This document shows, in pieces, positions 8,830 to 16,304 of a stretch of 64,000 nt of DNA (position 1 is its first letter; each line of letters starts with the position of its first letter). The notes beneath the pieces are model-generated. The model saw nothing but the letters and a program-made list of their open reading frames with translations, was not told the DNA's origin and made no database searches. Source of the stretch: Rhodococcus sp. KRD162 (lineage in GTDB: Bacteria > Actinomycetota > Actinomycetes > Mycobacteriales > Mycobacteriaceae); assembly GCF_017168335.1 (NCBI RefSeq), contig NZ_JABFAU010000005.1, positions 1 through 64,000 on the forward strand, in the 5' to 3' direction. The translations under genes and the position numbers were made by a program.

Positions 8830-9212
8830 GCGGTCACCAACGCTGCATCGTCGGCAGTGGGATCCGCAGCCGACAGGACCGACGACAATTGTTGCAGCGC
8901 AGCAGGTAAGACCCAGTAATACACCCAGGTTCCGCGGCGCTCACAGTCCAGCAGACCCGCCTCTCGCAGCACTTTGAGGTGATGGGAAATCGTGGGCTGA
9001 GACAGGTCGAACGAGTCGGAGATGTCGCAGACACAGGCCTCGCCGCCGGCATGACTGGCCACCAAGCTCAACAGCCGCAGCCGGACCGGGTCACCCAGCG
9101 CTTTGAACATGCGGGCCAGGTCACCGGCCCAATCGGTGGACAGTGGTTCCCGGATCAGCGGTGAGCAACATTCACCGCTGGTCGCCGCGAGCGGCAGGCT
9201 TTGGTTCGACAT
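8826..9212 (-). CDS. arsR: Arsenic-responsive repressor ArsR
   Basis: The 128-residue winged-helix protein has the classical sensor motif ACVCDI, in which two cysteines on the recognition-helix side bind As(III). It is followed by LSQPTISHHLKVLREAGLL. It heads the seven-gene ars operon. The ATG at 9212 was chosen because the ArsR domain begins soon after it; the frame stays open to 9536 but the upstream part overlaps the DUF6262 gene. No Shine-Dalgarno sequence precedes the ATG, and the putative operator touches it, so the message may be leaderless. Confidence 0.92.
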   Translation of the reverse strand: MSNQSLPLAATSGECCSPLIREPLSTDWAGDLARMFKALGDPVRLRLLSLVASHAGGEACVCDISDSFDLSQPTISHHLKVLREAGLLDCERRGTWVYYWVLPAALQQLSSVLSAADPTADDAALVTA

Positions 9213-9235
9213 ACGTCTATATTGAAGTACGTCTA
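9212..9235 (-). promoter_or_regulatory. Putative operator/promoter of the ars operon
   Basis: Two direct copies of TACGTCTA (9212-9219 and 9228-9235, plus-strand reading) flank an AT-rich core next to the arsR start codon. CAATAT on the minus strand ends six bases before the ATG and could be a -10 element for a leaderless message. The 16-base spacing of the copies suits a dimeric repressor. Binding by ArsR is inferred. Confidence 0.45.
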
Positions 9236-9279
9236 AGCAGAGGTCAAGTGAACAACATCTGAACGGGCAGCCGATTGCG

Positions 9280-9651
9280 TCATGACTTCCTCGGGAGGTG
9301 CGTGACGGCAGTGGCAACTTCGAGCTGTCGGCACAGAGAACGGTTGTCGATGGACAGGCGCTGGATGCTCGAGACAGCGAGCGTGAGGGCATCGGTGAGT
9401 TCCCGGTTTCGCTGCCGAAGTCGGATGACGTCCGAGCCGACCTGGCGACGGACGTCGGGTGTAGCCGGTACCCGGTTCGGGTCACGTAGCCGGTCGACGA
9501 TGCCGGGGAAGCGCCGCCGAAATGTGGTGTTCGCAAGGCCGAGATGGCGGGCCACGGTGAGCACCGACGGTGAACGGCCGGTCTGGCGTTCGAGATGCTC
9601 GATGGCGGCGTTGACCACTGCGGCGTCGGGTTGATCGGAGTTCCGCGTCAC
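9280..9651 (-). CDS. DUF6262 / TnpC-like transposition accessory protein
   Basis: The 123-residue protein carries a helix-turn-helix-like segment (TVARHLGLANTTFRRRFPGIVDRL), followed by a predicted helical/coiled stretch (IRLRQRNRELTDALTLAVSSIQRL). In Tn554-type elements a short TnpC-like protein follows the recombinase genes, and this gene has the same size and place. It starts at GTG 9651, overlapping the stop of the third recombinase (GTGA). It is the last gene of the recombinase operon, only 67 bases before arsR on the same strand. Confidence 0.7.
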   Translation of the reverse strand: MTRNSDQPDAAVVNAAIEHLERQTGRSPSVLTVARHLGLANTTFRRRFPGIVDRLRDPNRVPATPDVRRQVGSDVIRLRQRNRELTDALTLAVSSIQRLSIDNRSLCRQLEVATAVTHLPRKS

Positions 9652-11813
9652 TGCTTCGTTTCGATCGTCTGTACATGGTCGGTTGTCGGGTATGTGTGGC
9701 GGTCGAGGAAGTCGCTGAGTCGGCGTGCTCGCTCGCGTAAGCGGTGTAGCAACAGCGGCGGGAGAGCTGTTCGGGTGGCCAATTCCTGCTGCAGCGAGCG
9801 ATGTTCGGTGCGTAGCGCGTCGATGTTGTCTGCGGTCAGTGCAACGTTGCCGCATTCGAGGGGTTGGCAGTGACCGAGTTGCGGTCGAGTGTTGCCACGT
9901 TGATCAGGGCGGGGTTGGCACATCGCTTTGTCGGGATCGAACACGCACAGTGCGAAGGTGCCGGGATAGATGGCGGGTTCGGATCGTTTCATCAGGCGCT
10001 TGATGCGGGTGCTGTCGGTGACGACAGCACCGGCGAATGCAGCGGCAGTGGTGAACGCGTCCAGTCTGCGGTGGGCGTGATCGCCAGCAGGACCGGTGAC
10101 CGTGTGGGGATGGTCGGTGGCAATGCTCATCAAGTCTTCACCGCGAGCGAGAGCTTGTTCGGCTTCGACCTCGGCGCGAAAACCCGAATCCGAGGTGCCT
10201 GCGTAGCCCTCGAACATCTGAATGCTCAGGTGGCGGTAGGCGATGGCACCGGCGATCGACCCTCCAGGGCGGCGAGCAATGAACCATGCCAGCGTCCTGC
10301 GGAACTGGCGCGTACTCAGAACCCACTGTTGTCCGTTCACCAATGGAATCGACTCCGTAAGAGCGTGTTCGGCGCAGTAGGTGTTGACCCAACCGATGAA
10401 ATCCTTCAGTTGACCGGAGGTGGTTTTGGTGGTCAAGACTCCGACCGTTGCGTCGTTTCTGGGTTGGACGTTTTCGGAGCCGGGCGGGTGCGAGAACAGC
10501 AGATCCTGGCCGGGTGGATGCATTCTCTCGAGGACCGCGATCGCCCTGGCGGCGGGAGCCCCGACGGTCCACTCTGCGGCGACTCCGCGAGGATCGGTTT
10601 CGCCTTTGAACGCCAGTCCGTTCAGTGTCCAGCGGTAGGCGGTGCCGCTGGTATCGCGTGCGGTGCTCAGGCAACCGCGGCGTAGGTGTTTGATCTCGGC
10701 GTCCCGCATCCCGGAGAGGAACGCGATGACGATGTAGCAGGCGATGTGCAACATTCGTTGCAGATGCAGGTATCCGCTGGTGGAGTGCTGGTGCGCGATG
10801 CCCTCTATCCACGGACGGCCGTGAAGTCGGCCCTCGATGGCGAGAGGTATCCAGGTGTGTTCGGTGACTCCGACTCGCGCCGCGCAGGCAAATAGCCGTG
10901 TGCGGATTGCTGGGTTGGTGTCGAGGCCGTGTCTGCTGGTGCCGATCTCGGCGGCGATCTGTCGTAAGTTCGGGCGGCCTTGATGTCCGGGGAGCGGTTC
11001 GTCGTCGGCCTCGTGTTGCGCGAGGTAGTTCTCGAGCGCTTCGGCGGCACCGCTGTTGCGCCCGTACCGTCCGTTGGTGCGTCTGGACCGGTGGTTGTCT
11101 CGGTGTGCGGTGGCGGTGAGGATGTCGCCGGAGAAGTCGTCGACGAAGCGGATCGCCCAGGTGATCAGCGGGCCGAGGACGGGCTCGGGGATGCGGCCGG
11201 TGGCGTTCTCGGTGGTGCTGGATTTGGACATGGTCCAACCGTCGATGCGGCGCGGATCGAAGGTCAGCGTGTCGGTCAGGCAGGTGCGGTAGCGCCAGAG
11301 CATGCATACCGCTCGTCGGGAGTTCTCGCGCGATCCGACTCCGACGGGCAAAGTCATCAGGTAGTGGTGGTAGTCGAGGACGTCGGCCGCGGTGAGCGAA
11401 CTCAATGCTGGCATCTGCTCTCGATCAGAGTGTGCCGGTGTGCGTTCGGCGAGCCAGTGCAGGAACTTGCGCAGTTCGATGAAGGTGCCGCGGATCCCGA
11501 CGGCAGACTGCCGCCGTTCGCCTGCGGGTAAAGGACCTGACAGCATCGCCAGGCATAGTTCTTTGGCCGGTAGACGGTAGCGGTCGGCGAGAGTGTCGAA
11601 GGAGACGACCAGCGATCGAACATGTGCTTGTGCAACAGCAGGTTCCAATCGCCAGACGTCATCGCGGAATTGCGACGTGTCCGTGAGCGAGTAGCCAGAG
11701 CGAAGCCACAGGCCGGTCAGGACACGGTGCTCACCGAGCACCGGATCGCCCTGCACCGGATCGGACAGCGGGTCGTCAGCCGGTACCGGGGCGACGATGA
11801 TGGGGCTGTTCAT
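9648..11813 (-). CDS. Tyrosine recombinase, TnpB-like (third of trio)
   Basis: The predicted protein has 721 residues. A catalytic-domain Arg lies in FLSGMRDAEIKHL. Near the C-terminal third, FRRTLAWFIARR is followed by YRHLSIQMFEGYAG, where the last Tyr is the probable nucleophile. The usual HxxR histidine is replaced, as in some Tn554 TnpB-type proteins. A cysteine cluster (CVFDPDKAMC, then GHCQPLEC) near residue 630-670 may bind a metal. The ATG at 11813 overlaps the stop of the preceding recombinase (TGATG), which fixes the start. Function in element excision and integration is inferred from family and context. Confidence 0.8.
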   Translation of the reverse strand: MNSPIIVAPVPADDPLSDPVQGDPVLGEHRVLTGLWLRSGYSLTDTSQFRDDVWRLEPAVAQAHVRSLVVSFDTLADRYRLPAKELCLAMLSGPLPAGERRQSAVGIRGTFIELRKFLHWLAERTPAHSDREQMPALSSLTAADVLDYHHYLMTLPVGVGSRENSRRAVCMLWRYRTCLTDTLTFDPRRIDGWTMSKSSTTENATGRIPEPVLGPLITWAIRFVDDFSGDILTATAHRDNHRSRRTNGRYGRNSGAAEALENYLAQHEADDEPLPGHQGRPNLRQIAAEIGTSRHGLDTNPAIRTRLFACAARVGVTEHTWIPLAIEGRLHGRPWIEGIAHQHSTSGYLHLQRMLHIACYIVIAFLSGMRDAEIKHLRRGCLSTARDTSGTAYRWTLNGLAFKGETDPRGVAAEWTVGAPAARAIAVLERMHPPGQDLLFSHPPGSENVQPRNDATVGVLTTKTTSGQLKDFIGWVNTYCAEHALTESIPLVNGQQWVLSTRQFRRTLAWFIARRPGGSIAGAIAYRHLSIQMFEGYAGTSDSGFRAEVEAEQALARGEDLMSIATDHPHTVTGPAGDHAHRRLDAFTTAAAFAGAVVTDSTRIKRLMKRSEPAIYPGTFALCVFDPDKAMCQPRPDQRGNTRPQLGHCQPLECGNVALTADNIDALRTEHRSLQQELATRTALPPLLLHRLRERARRLSDFLDRHTYPTTDHVQTIETKQ

Positions 11814-13618
11814 GGGTGCTCCCAGGGATCTTCGGCGAGTTCGAGGAGACACTCGGGTGCCTCGGTTTTTGCCGAGTCGAGTTGTGCGGCGGTGAACTTC
11901 GGGTAGATGTCGTGGTGGATCGCGGTCCAGGTCGGACCGTAGCGCGTCCACCAGGTCTGCTCGTCGAGTTCGGTGCGTCGCGTGGACAAGGTCGACGTCA
12001 GTGCGGTGATAGCGGGTAGATGCGCCGTGGTGACGACGCAGTTGCCGCAGTGGAAGCAGTCCAGGAACGACACCCGTCGACACGCACGGCCGGTGACAGG
12101 GTGAGCGGAGGAGTCGGCGCATGCTGTCCAGGCACCCTCCTCGCCTGCAGTCGTTTCATCGGCGGCGGTGTCGACGCGCACCTCGAGTTCCGTCACGCCA
12201 TGTTCGGCCAGGACGTGGGTATGTGCGGCCAGGGCCGCTGATTCCGCATCACGGAGAGCCTCGGACATCGTCTGGCGCGCCCACTCTTTGGCGGTGGGAT
12301 CACCGCGAAGGTAGTGGCTGAACAGCACTTCGACACTGTTCGATCGGGCAGCCGAGGGGAGATGTCCACCGACCGATCGAGTACGGCGCACCTCGACACT
12401 GGTGCGAACGCGGCGCATGTCCAGCCCCAGCGGTGCGGTGTGTCCGGCTGTGTCGGCGTCGGTGTGTAGTTCTCGCAGTCTGCTCCATTTCGCGAAGGTG
12501 AATCGGCCGGCGAGGGATTGCGCGAACGGGTTGTGATGTTCGGCGACGGTTCCACGATCATGGTTGGTGTTGCGCCACGACGACCAGAGTGCGGCCGTAT
12601 CGCTCAGTGCCCGTCCATGTTCCATGAGGCGGTGCAGCAGCAGGTACAGACCGCCCGGGGTGTGCAGTTCTCGGTGCGATGGTCCGATCTCCCAGGTCAC
12701 GGTGTCGTGCCATCGGTTCGGGCCGTTGCGTCGTTTGCTCAACCGGACTTCTACCGCTCGGTTTCCGACGATCCGGTGCTCAGCGGGTAGTTCCTTGAGG
12801 GCTTCGACGTTGCGGCCGGTGACTGCAACGAACAAGGTCAGCAGTGGTGCGAGATCGTCGCGCGTGACGAACAGCTGGCCCGCCCAGGCTGTGCGGCGGT
12901 GGCGGTGTGCGACGATTCGTCCGCCGGTCACCGGGACGATGCCGGTGGCCGCCATACGCGAGACCATGTGCTCGAACTCCGTCGACGGTTCCACACCTGA
13001 CGCAGCCATAGCCGTGAGGGCGTCGTTGCCCGCGGTGATGCGGCTACGAATTTCCGCGACGTCGGTACGAGCGGCATCGAGGATGCGTGCGAACTCTCCG
13101 TCGGAATACCCGGTCAGAGAAGTGAACGTCCCCTTGCCCGCCGGGGTGCTGAGATGGTCGAGCACCTCGGCATCGAGATGGTTCGCCAGCGGAGGCAGCC
13201 GAAGAAGCAGGCGGAGCTCACTGAGCTCGGCTGTGCACGTGGCGACTGTTCGCGGTGTGTCGACTCTGGTGAGGAACCCCTCGACGTGCGCCACGGTCAA
13301 ATCAGCCGGTGAGGCGGGGCTGTTGTCGAGACTTTCGAGGAAGCGCAGTAACCGTGCGACGGACGAGAACACCGTCGTTGCCGAACTGTGGGTCCGTCTG
13401 TCACCGGCAGGACCTATGCGCAGCGCCAAGGCTTCCGCCACCGGCTCGTGCCAGCTCGGCATTGCAAGGACTTCGACGTCGAACGTTTCGGTGCGTCCGT
13501 CGTCGCCGTGGAAGTCGACGACCAGAGACGGCACCGAGGAAGCAACGGACGGTGGGCGATAGTTTCCGGGCGTAGGGAGTGGGGCATGCTTCCCGGGGTG
13601 GGTTCGCGCTTCGGTCAC
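11810..13618 (-). CDS. Tyrosine recombinase (second of trio)
   Basis: The predicted protein has 602 residues from GTG 13618, which overlaps the upstream recombinase stop (GTGA). The catalytic region includes VTGRNVEALKEL (Arg I). Further on, RVRTSVEVRRTR, GGHLPSAARS and VEVLFSHYLRGD give candidate Arg and Tyr residues. The C terminus has a cysteine cluster, CRRVSFLDCFHCGNC, of zinc-binding type. It lies between the other two recombinase genes with no intergenic space. The N-terminal frame stays open to 13690, but those codons look non-coding and lie within the neighbouring gene. Confidence 0.78.
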   Translation of the reverse strand: MTEARTHPGKHAPLPTPGNYRPPSVASSVPSLVVDFHGDDGRTETFDVEVLAMPSWHEPVAEALALRIGPAGDRRTHSSATTVFSSVARLLRFLESLDNSPASPADLTVAHVEGFLTRVDTPRTVATCTAELSELRLLLRLPPLANHLDAEVLDHLSTPAGKGTFTSLTGYSDGEFARILDAARTDVAEIRSRITAGNDALTAMAASGVEPSTEFEHMVSRMAATGIVPVTGGRIVAHRHRRTAWAGQLFVTRDDLAPLLTLFVAVTGRNVEALKELPAEHRIVGNRAVEVRLSKRRNGPNRWHDTVTWEIGPSHRELHTPGGLYLLLHRLMEHGRALSDTAALWSSWRNTNHDRGTVAEHHNPFAQSLAGRFTFAKWSRLRELHTDADTAGHTAPLGLDMRRVRTSVEVRRTRSVGGHLPSAARSNSVEVLFSHYLRGDPTAKEWARQTMSEALRDAESAALAAHTHVLAEHGVTELEVRVDTAADETTAGEEGAWTACADSSAHPVTGRACRRVSFLDCFHCGNCVVTTAHLPAITALTSTLSTRRTELDEQTWWTRYGPTWTAIHHDIYPKFTAAQLDSAKTEAPECLLELAEDPWEHP

Positions 13619-15135
13619 AGCACAACACCGGCCGCCGCGACAGTCATTGGGTCGTCGGCACTGGCCGGATCCGGGGTGGGGATTTCCCAATCATCCGGCA
13701 CAAGCGCCATTCTCGTCTCCATCTCGAGTTCGGCGAGCGCGTGGAGGTAGATCTGTGTGGTCACCACGGATCGATGTCCGAGTCGGCGGCGTACCCAGTC
13801 CAGCGGGTCGCCGAAGATGCGGGTGTAGTGCCCGCGCTGCTCCGGTTCCAGCGCGCCGAGGGCAGCGATGTGTCCGCGTTGGAGCTGTTCGAGGGTGATG
13901 ACGGCGAACGTGTGACGGAGCATGTGAGCGTGGGCAGACAGTGGGACACCGGCACGCTGGCAGCGGGTGTTGGCATCGGCGAACATCTTCTTCCACGCGG
14001 CCACTGACAGCGGCATACCGTGCTCGCCGAGCCAGAACGCGGCGGGTTCGAGACCGCCGGGGCGCGCGATCAACAAACGTTGTCGCTCCGCCCAATTGAG
14101 CTCCGAGACTTTCACGGTCCGCTTCAGTGCGGCACCTGTGACGTGCGTGGCGATCGCACGTTCGGGATCTTCCACGACCAGAGGGTGTCGGATCCGCTCG
14201 TATCGTTGCTTTTCTTGGGCTGCAGCGATGACGTCGGCTCGGTCGAAGGCGCTGTAAGTAGCCAGGTCACGTACGAGGGATGCCGGAACGTAGACCCACC
14301 GTGCGGAGCGGCCTTTTGCGATCGCACCGGGAAGCCAAAACCGCTGGTAACCAGTCGGAGTCGTATCGATGTGTGGAAGTTCCAGCACGGTGAGTGCGGA
14401 CTGTTCCGAGATCCGAAGTCCTGTCCGGACCATCACGTCGCAGTAGGTCGCGTTACGCCCCGACCACCGGCCACGGAAACCCTCTCGCGGCATCCCGGAG
14501 CTGTCGAACCCGCGGACACCGACCTCGCGCCACCTGCGATAGTCGGCAAGGGGAAGCCATTGGATGCGGTCCCGGCCGCCGTCGTGACTGTAGGTCGCTG
14601 GGCGGAGCTCATCGGATCGCCGCGAGACCGCGTACCCGGTGTGTGCGGGCGCGGGCCGTCGCCAGGTCTGGGGGATCGGATTGATTCGTACGTGGCCGGC
14701 GGTGTGTGCCCAACGGTAGAACCTGTTCACTGCCGCCACTTCACGGTTCCACGTGTTGCCGGACACGCGCGGGCCGTCGGGATCGTGTCGACGCCAATGC
14801 AGGTACGAGAGGTGATCACTGTCGGTGATATCACGCCAATGATGTTTGCGGTCAATGTGGTTGACGAAAGTGAGGAAGCTCGCGAGGTCGCGTGCATATC
14901 CAATCTGGGTTGTCGTGGCCATGGTGACCATCGCTGTGGTGCGGAAGAAATCGTTCAGGTCCGTGTCGTAGTCGAAAGCGGGCGAGAGCAAGAACGGTGT
15001 GCCCGGAGTCTGGCAAGTTGCTCTGAGCCAGTCGGCCCAGTCGTCGGGGAGGGTTACGCCGTTGGGAGTAAGTGTGGAACGGGGCTTGGGAAGCTCTGCG
15101 GCAGTAGTGCGAACATGCCATCGGCTGCGTGTCAT
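13615..15135 (-). CDS. Tyrosine recombinase / integrase (first of trio)
   Basis: The 506-residue site-specific integrase has a canonical catalytic set: MVRTGLRISEQSAL (Arg I), HMLRHTFAVITLEQL (HxxR) and LGHRSVVTTQIYLHAL (His and nucleophile Tyr). An N-terminal SAM-like DNA-binding region (residues about 55-140) precedes it. It is the promoter-proximal gene of the four-gene operon and reads away from the DUF222/HNH remnant. It probably carries out the main cleavage and joining, with the two longer recombinases as partners, as in Tn554 TnpA/TnpB. Confidence 0.88.
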   Translation of the reverse strand: MTRSRWHVRTTAAELPKPRSTLTPNGVTLPDDWADWLRATCQTPGTPFLLSPAFDYDTDLNDFFRTTAMVTMATTTQIGYARDLASFLTFVNHIDRKHHWRDITDSDHLSYLHWRRHDPDGPRVSGNTWNREVAAVNRFYRWAHTAGHVRINPIPQTWRRPAPAHTGYAVSRRSDELRPATYSHDGGRDRIQWLPLADYRRWREVGVRGFDSSGMPREGFRGRWSGRNATYCDVMVRTGLRISEQSALTVLELPHIDTTPTGYQRFWLPGAIAKGRSARWVYVPASLVRDLATYSAFDRADVIAAAQEKQRYERIRHPLVVEDPERAIATHVTGAALKRTVKVSELNWAERQRLLIARPGGLEPAAFWLGEHGMPLSVAAWKKMFADANTRCQRAGVPLSAHAHMLRHTFAVITLEQLQRGHIAALGALEPEQRGHYTRIFGDPLDWVRRRLGHRSVVTTQIYLHALAELEMETRMALVPDDWEIPTPDPASADDPMTVAAAGVVL

Positions 15136-15163
15136 CGACGCACATCATCCGGTCACTGACCGA

Positions 15164-15478
15164 GTATGCACAAGCTTTGGCGGACCCACCGACATCGACT
15201 CCCTCACCTTCGGCTGCGACATGCACCACGCACTCGTCGGCACCGGCCCCGGCACATGGGCCACCACCAAAACCACCGCGAGCCACCGCTACCCGGGCCG
15301 CACCCTCTGGCACCCACCCACCGACATCGACCCCCAACGTCGCGGGCTGATCAACCACACACACCACCCCGAAGAAGTACTGCACCCACCCGACCACCAC
15401 AACCACCACAACAACAACACCGGGGACACCGGGGACACCGGGGACACCGGCGACGAAGAACCACGACAACCCGCATGA
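15164..15478 (+). pseudogene. 3' remnant of a DUF222/HNH endonuclease (13E12-type) gene
   Basis: In the frame ending at the TGA 15476-15478, the translation contains GGPTDIDSLTFGCDMHHALV, then ATTKTTASHRYPGRTLWHPP and NHTHHPEEVL. This is the C-terminal HNH region of the DUF222/13E12-repeat proteins common in Rhodococcus and mycobacteria. The several hundred residues that should precede it are absent; instead the sequence runs into the promoter side of the integrase gene within about 40 bases. A His/Asp-Thr-Gly tail made of 9-base repeats closes it. I infer that the island inserted into this gene and that the 5' part lies beyond position 1. Confidence 0.7.
15422..15448 (+). repeat. Three perfect 9-base tandem repeats
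   Basis: GGGGACACC is repeated three times without change, followed by a diverged fourth copy. The copies encode Gly-Asp-Thr steps in the tail of the HNH remnant. Such short in-frame arrays are prone to copy-number change. Confidence 0.9.
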
Positions 15479-15495
15479 CCCACACACCAGCAGGT

Positions 15496-15516
15496 AGGCA
15501 TGGCACAGCCATGCCT
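15496..15516 (+). terminator. Hairpin after the HNH remnant
   Basis: AGGCATGGC and GCCATGCCT form a perfect 9-base stem around the loop ACA. The hairpin lies 17 bases after the stop codon of the HNH remnant. There is no U tract, which is usual for actinobacterial terminators. It was probably the terminator of the intact gene. Confidence 0.55.
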
Positions 15517-15547
15517 GCTGCACACACCTGCCTGCTGCACACACCTG
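15514..15547. repeat. Perfect 17-base tandem duplication
   Basis: CCTGCTGCACACACCTG occurs twice in direct succession (15514-15530 and 15531-15547). It partly overlaps the right arm of the preceding hairpin. No coding frame explains it. Confidence 0.85.
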
Positions 15548-15642
15548 CGCCTGCGCGATCCGCGATGAAGTCGGCCGGAGGTGACGACGCACCCCGGTGA
15601 ACCTGGCGACCCAGGCACGAGTCTGCACATCCAACAGGGAAA

Positions 15643-15678
15643 CGGTGTGTTTACCGAGCCAGTTCGGTAAACACACCG
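15643..15678. terminator. Perfect 15-base inverted repeat
   Basis: CGGTGTGTTTACCGA (15643-15657) and TCGGTAAACACACCG (15664-15678) form a perfect stem with a six-base loop. It lies 165 bases after the HNH stop and 220 bases beyond the S4-protein gene, which converges on it. It could serve as a bidirectional terminator, a protein-binding palindrome or a recombination relic. The structure is certain and the role is not. Confidence 0.5.
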
Positions 15679-15731
15679 ACGCCTGAAGACACCGACGCCC
15701 GAGGACACTGCCGCCTGAGGACACTGCCGAC
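15673..15731. repeat. 16-base tandem repeats, about 3.7 copies
   Basis: The units ACACCGACGCCTGAAG, ACACCGACGCCCGAGG and ACACTGCCGCCTGAGG, plus a partial fourth, follow each other without gaps. The first overlaps the right arm of the 15-base palindrome. No open frame on either strand looks coding here. The rest of 15479-15900 holds no other gene I can support. Confidence 0.8.
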
Positions 15732-15900
15732 TATGCACAGCCGACGACTGCGGTCAGGAACAGAACCAGCCCTACGGTCGCGGCAACAGTGGCGAATTTC
15801 AGCTTTTCATGTCGCTGACATCGGAGAAATCGACTGAACCTCAACGGAATTCGTGTTCATGCGTTCAGTCGGCCGAGTTACTGTCGCCGCTCGAAAGCTG

Positions 15901-16272
15901 TCAGGCCAGGCCCCGTAGTCGGTCGATCTCCCGTCGATCACGCTTGGTCGGTCTTCCTGCTCCTCGATCGCGTCTCGGTACCGAGGCCACCACCTCTTTG
16001 GGCGGCGGCGGCGGACTCTTGTCGATCATGCACTCGGGAACGACCGCTGCGCCGACACGTTTGGTGATCGCCCGCACGACGACGACGATCTTCTCGAGCC
16101 CGTCGACTCGGAGCCTGATCTCGTCGTCCGGCCCGATGCGCTGGCCGGGTTTGGCGGGCGTCCCGTTGACGCGGACGTGGCCGCCGCGGCAGGCAGCGGC
16201 TGCTGCCGAACGTGTCTTGAACAACCGCACCGCCCAGATCCAGCTGTCCAGGCGGGCACTCTGCAATTCCAT
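15901..16272 (-). CDS. S4-domain RNA-binding protein, Hsp15-like
   Basis: The predicted protein has 123 residues. It has an S4 RNA-binding domain (LDSWIWAVRLFKTRSAAAAACRGGHVRVNG, residues about 8-38), which is the pattern of the Hsp15/HslR family that binds stalled 50S-nascent chain-tRNA complexes. The C-terminal third is basic (RRDRGAGRPTKRDRREIDRLRG). The ATG at 16272 begins just before the domain; a GTG at 16290 is possible. It follows nadC on the same strand after a 32-base gap and may share its transcript. Confidence 0.8.
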   Translation of the reverse strand: MELQSARLDSWIWAVRLFKTRSAAAAACRGGHVRVNGTPAKPGQRIGPDDEIRLRVDGLEKIVVVVRAITKRVGAAVVPECMIDKSPPPPPKEVVASVPRRDRGAGRPTKRDRREIDRLRGLA

Positions 16273-16304
16273 TTCGACCGATTCCCTCACATTGCGAGGC
16301 TCGA

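Noticed and set aside
14020..15159. 379-residue plus-strand frame across the first integrase
   Set aside because: It is antisense to a protein with a full recombinase catalytic set and shows no domain of its own.
15422..15731. CRISPR-like array
   Set aside because: The repeats are directly tandem with no spacers, and no cas genes are present.
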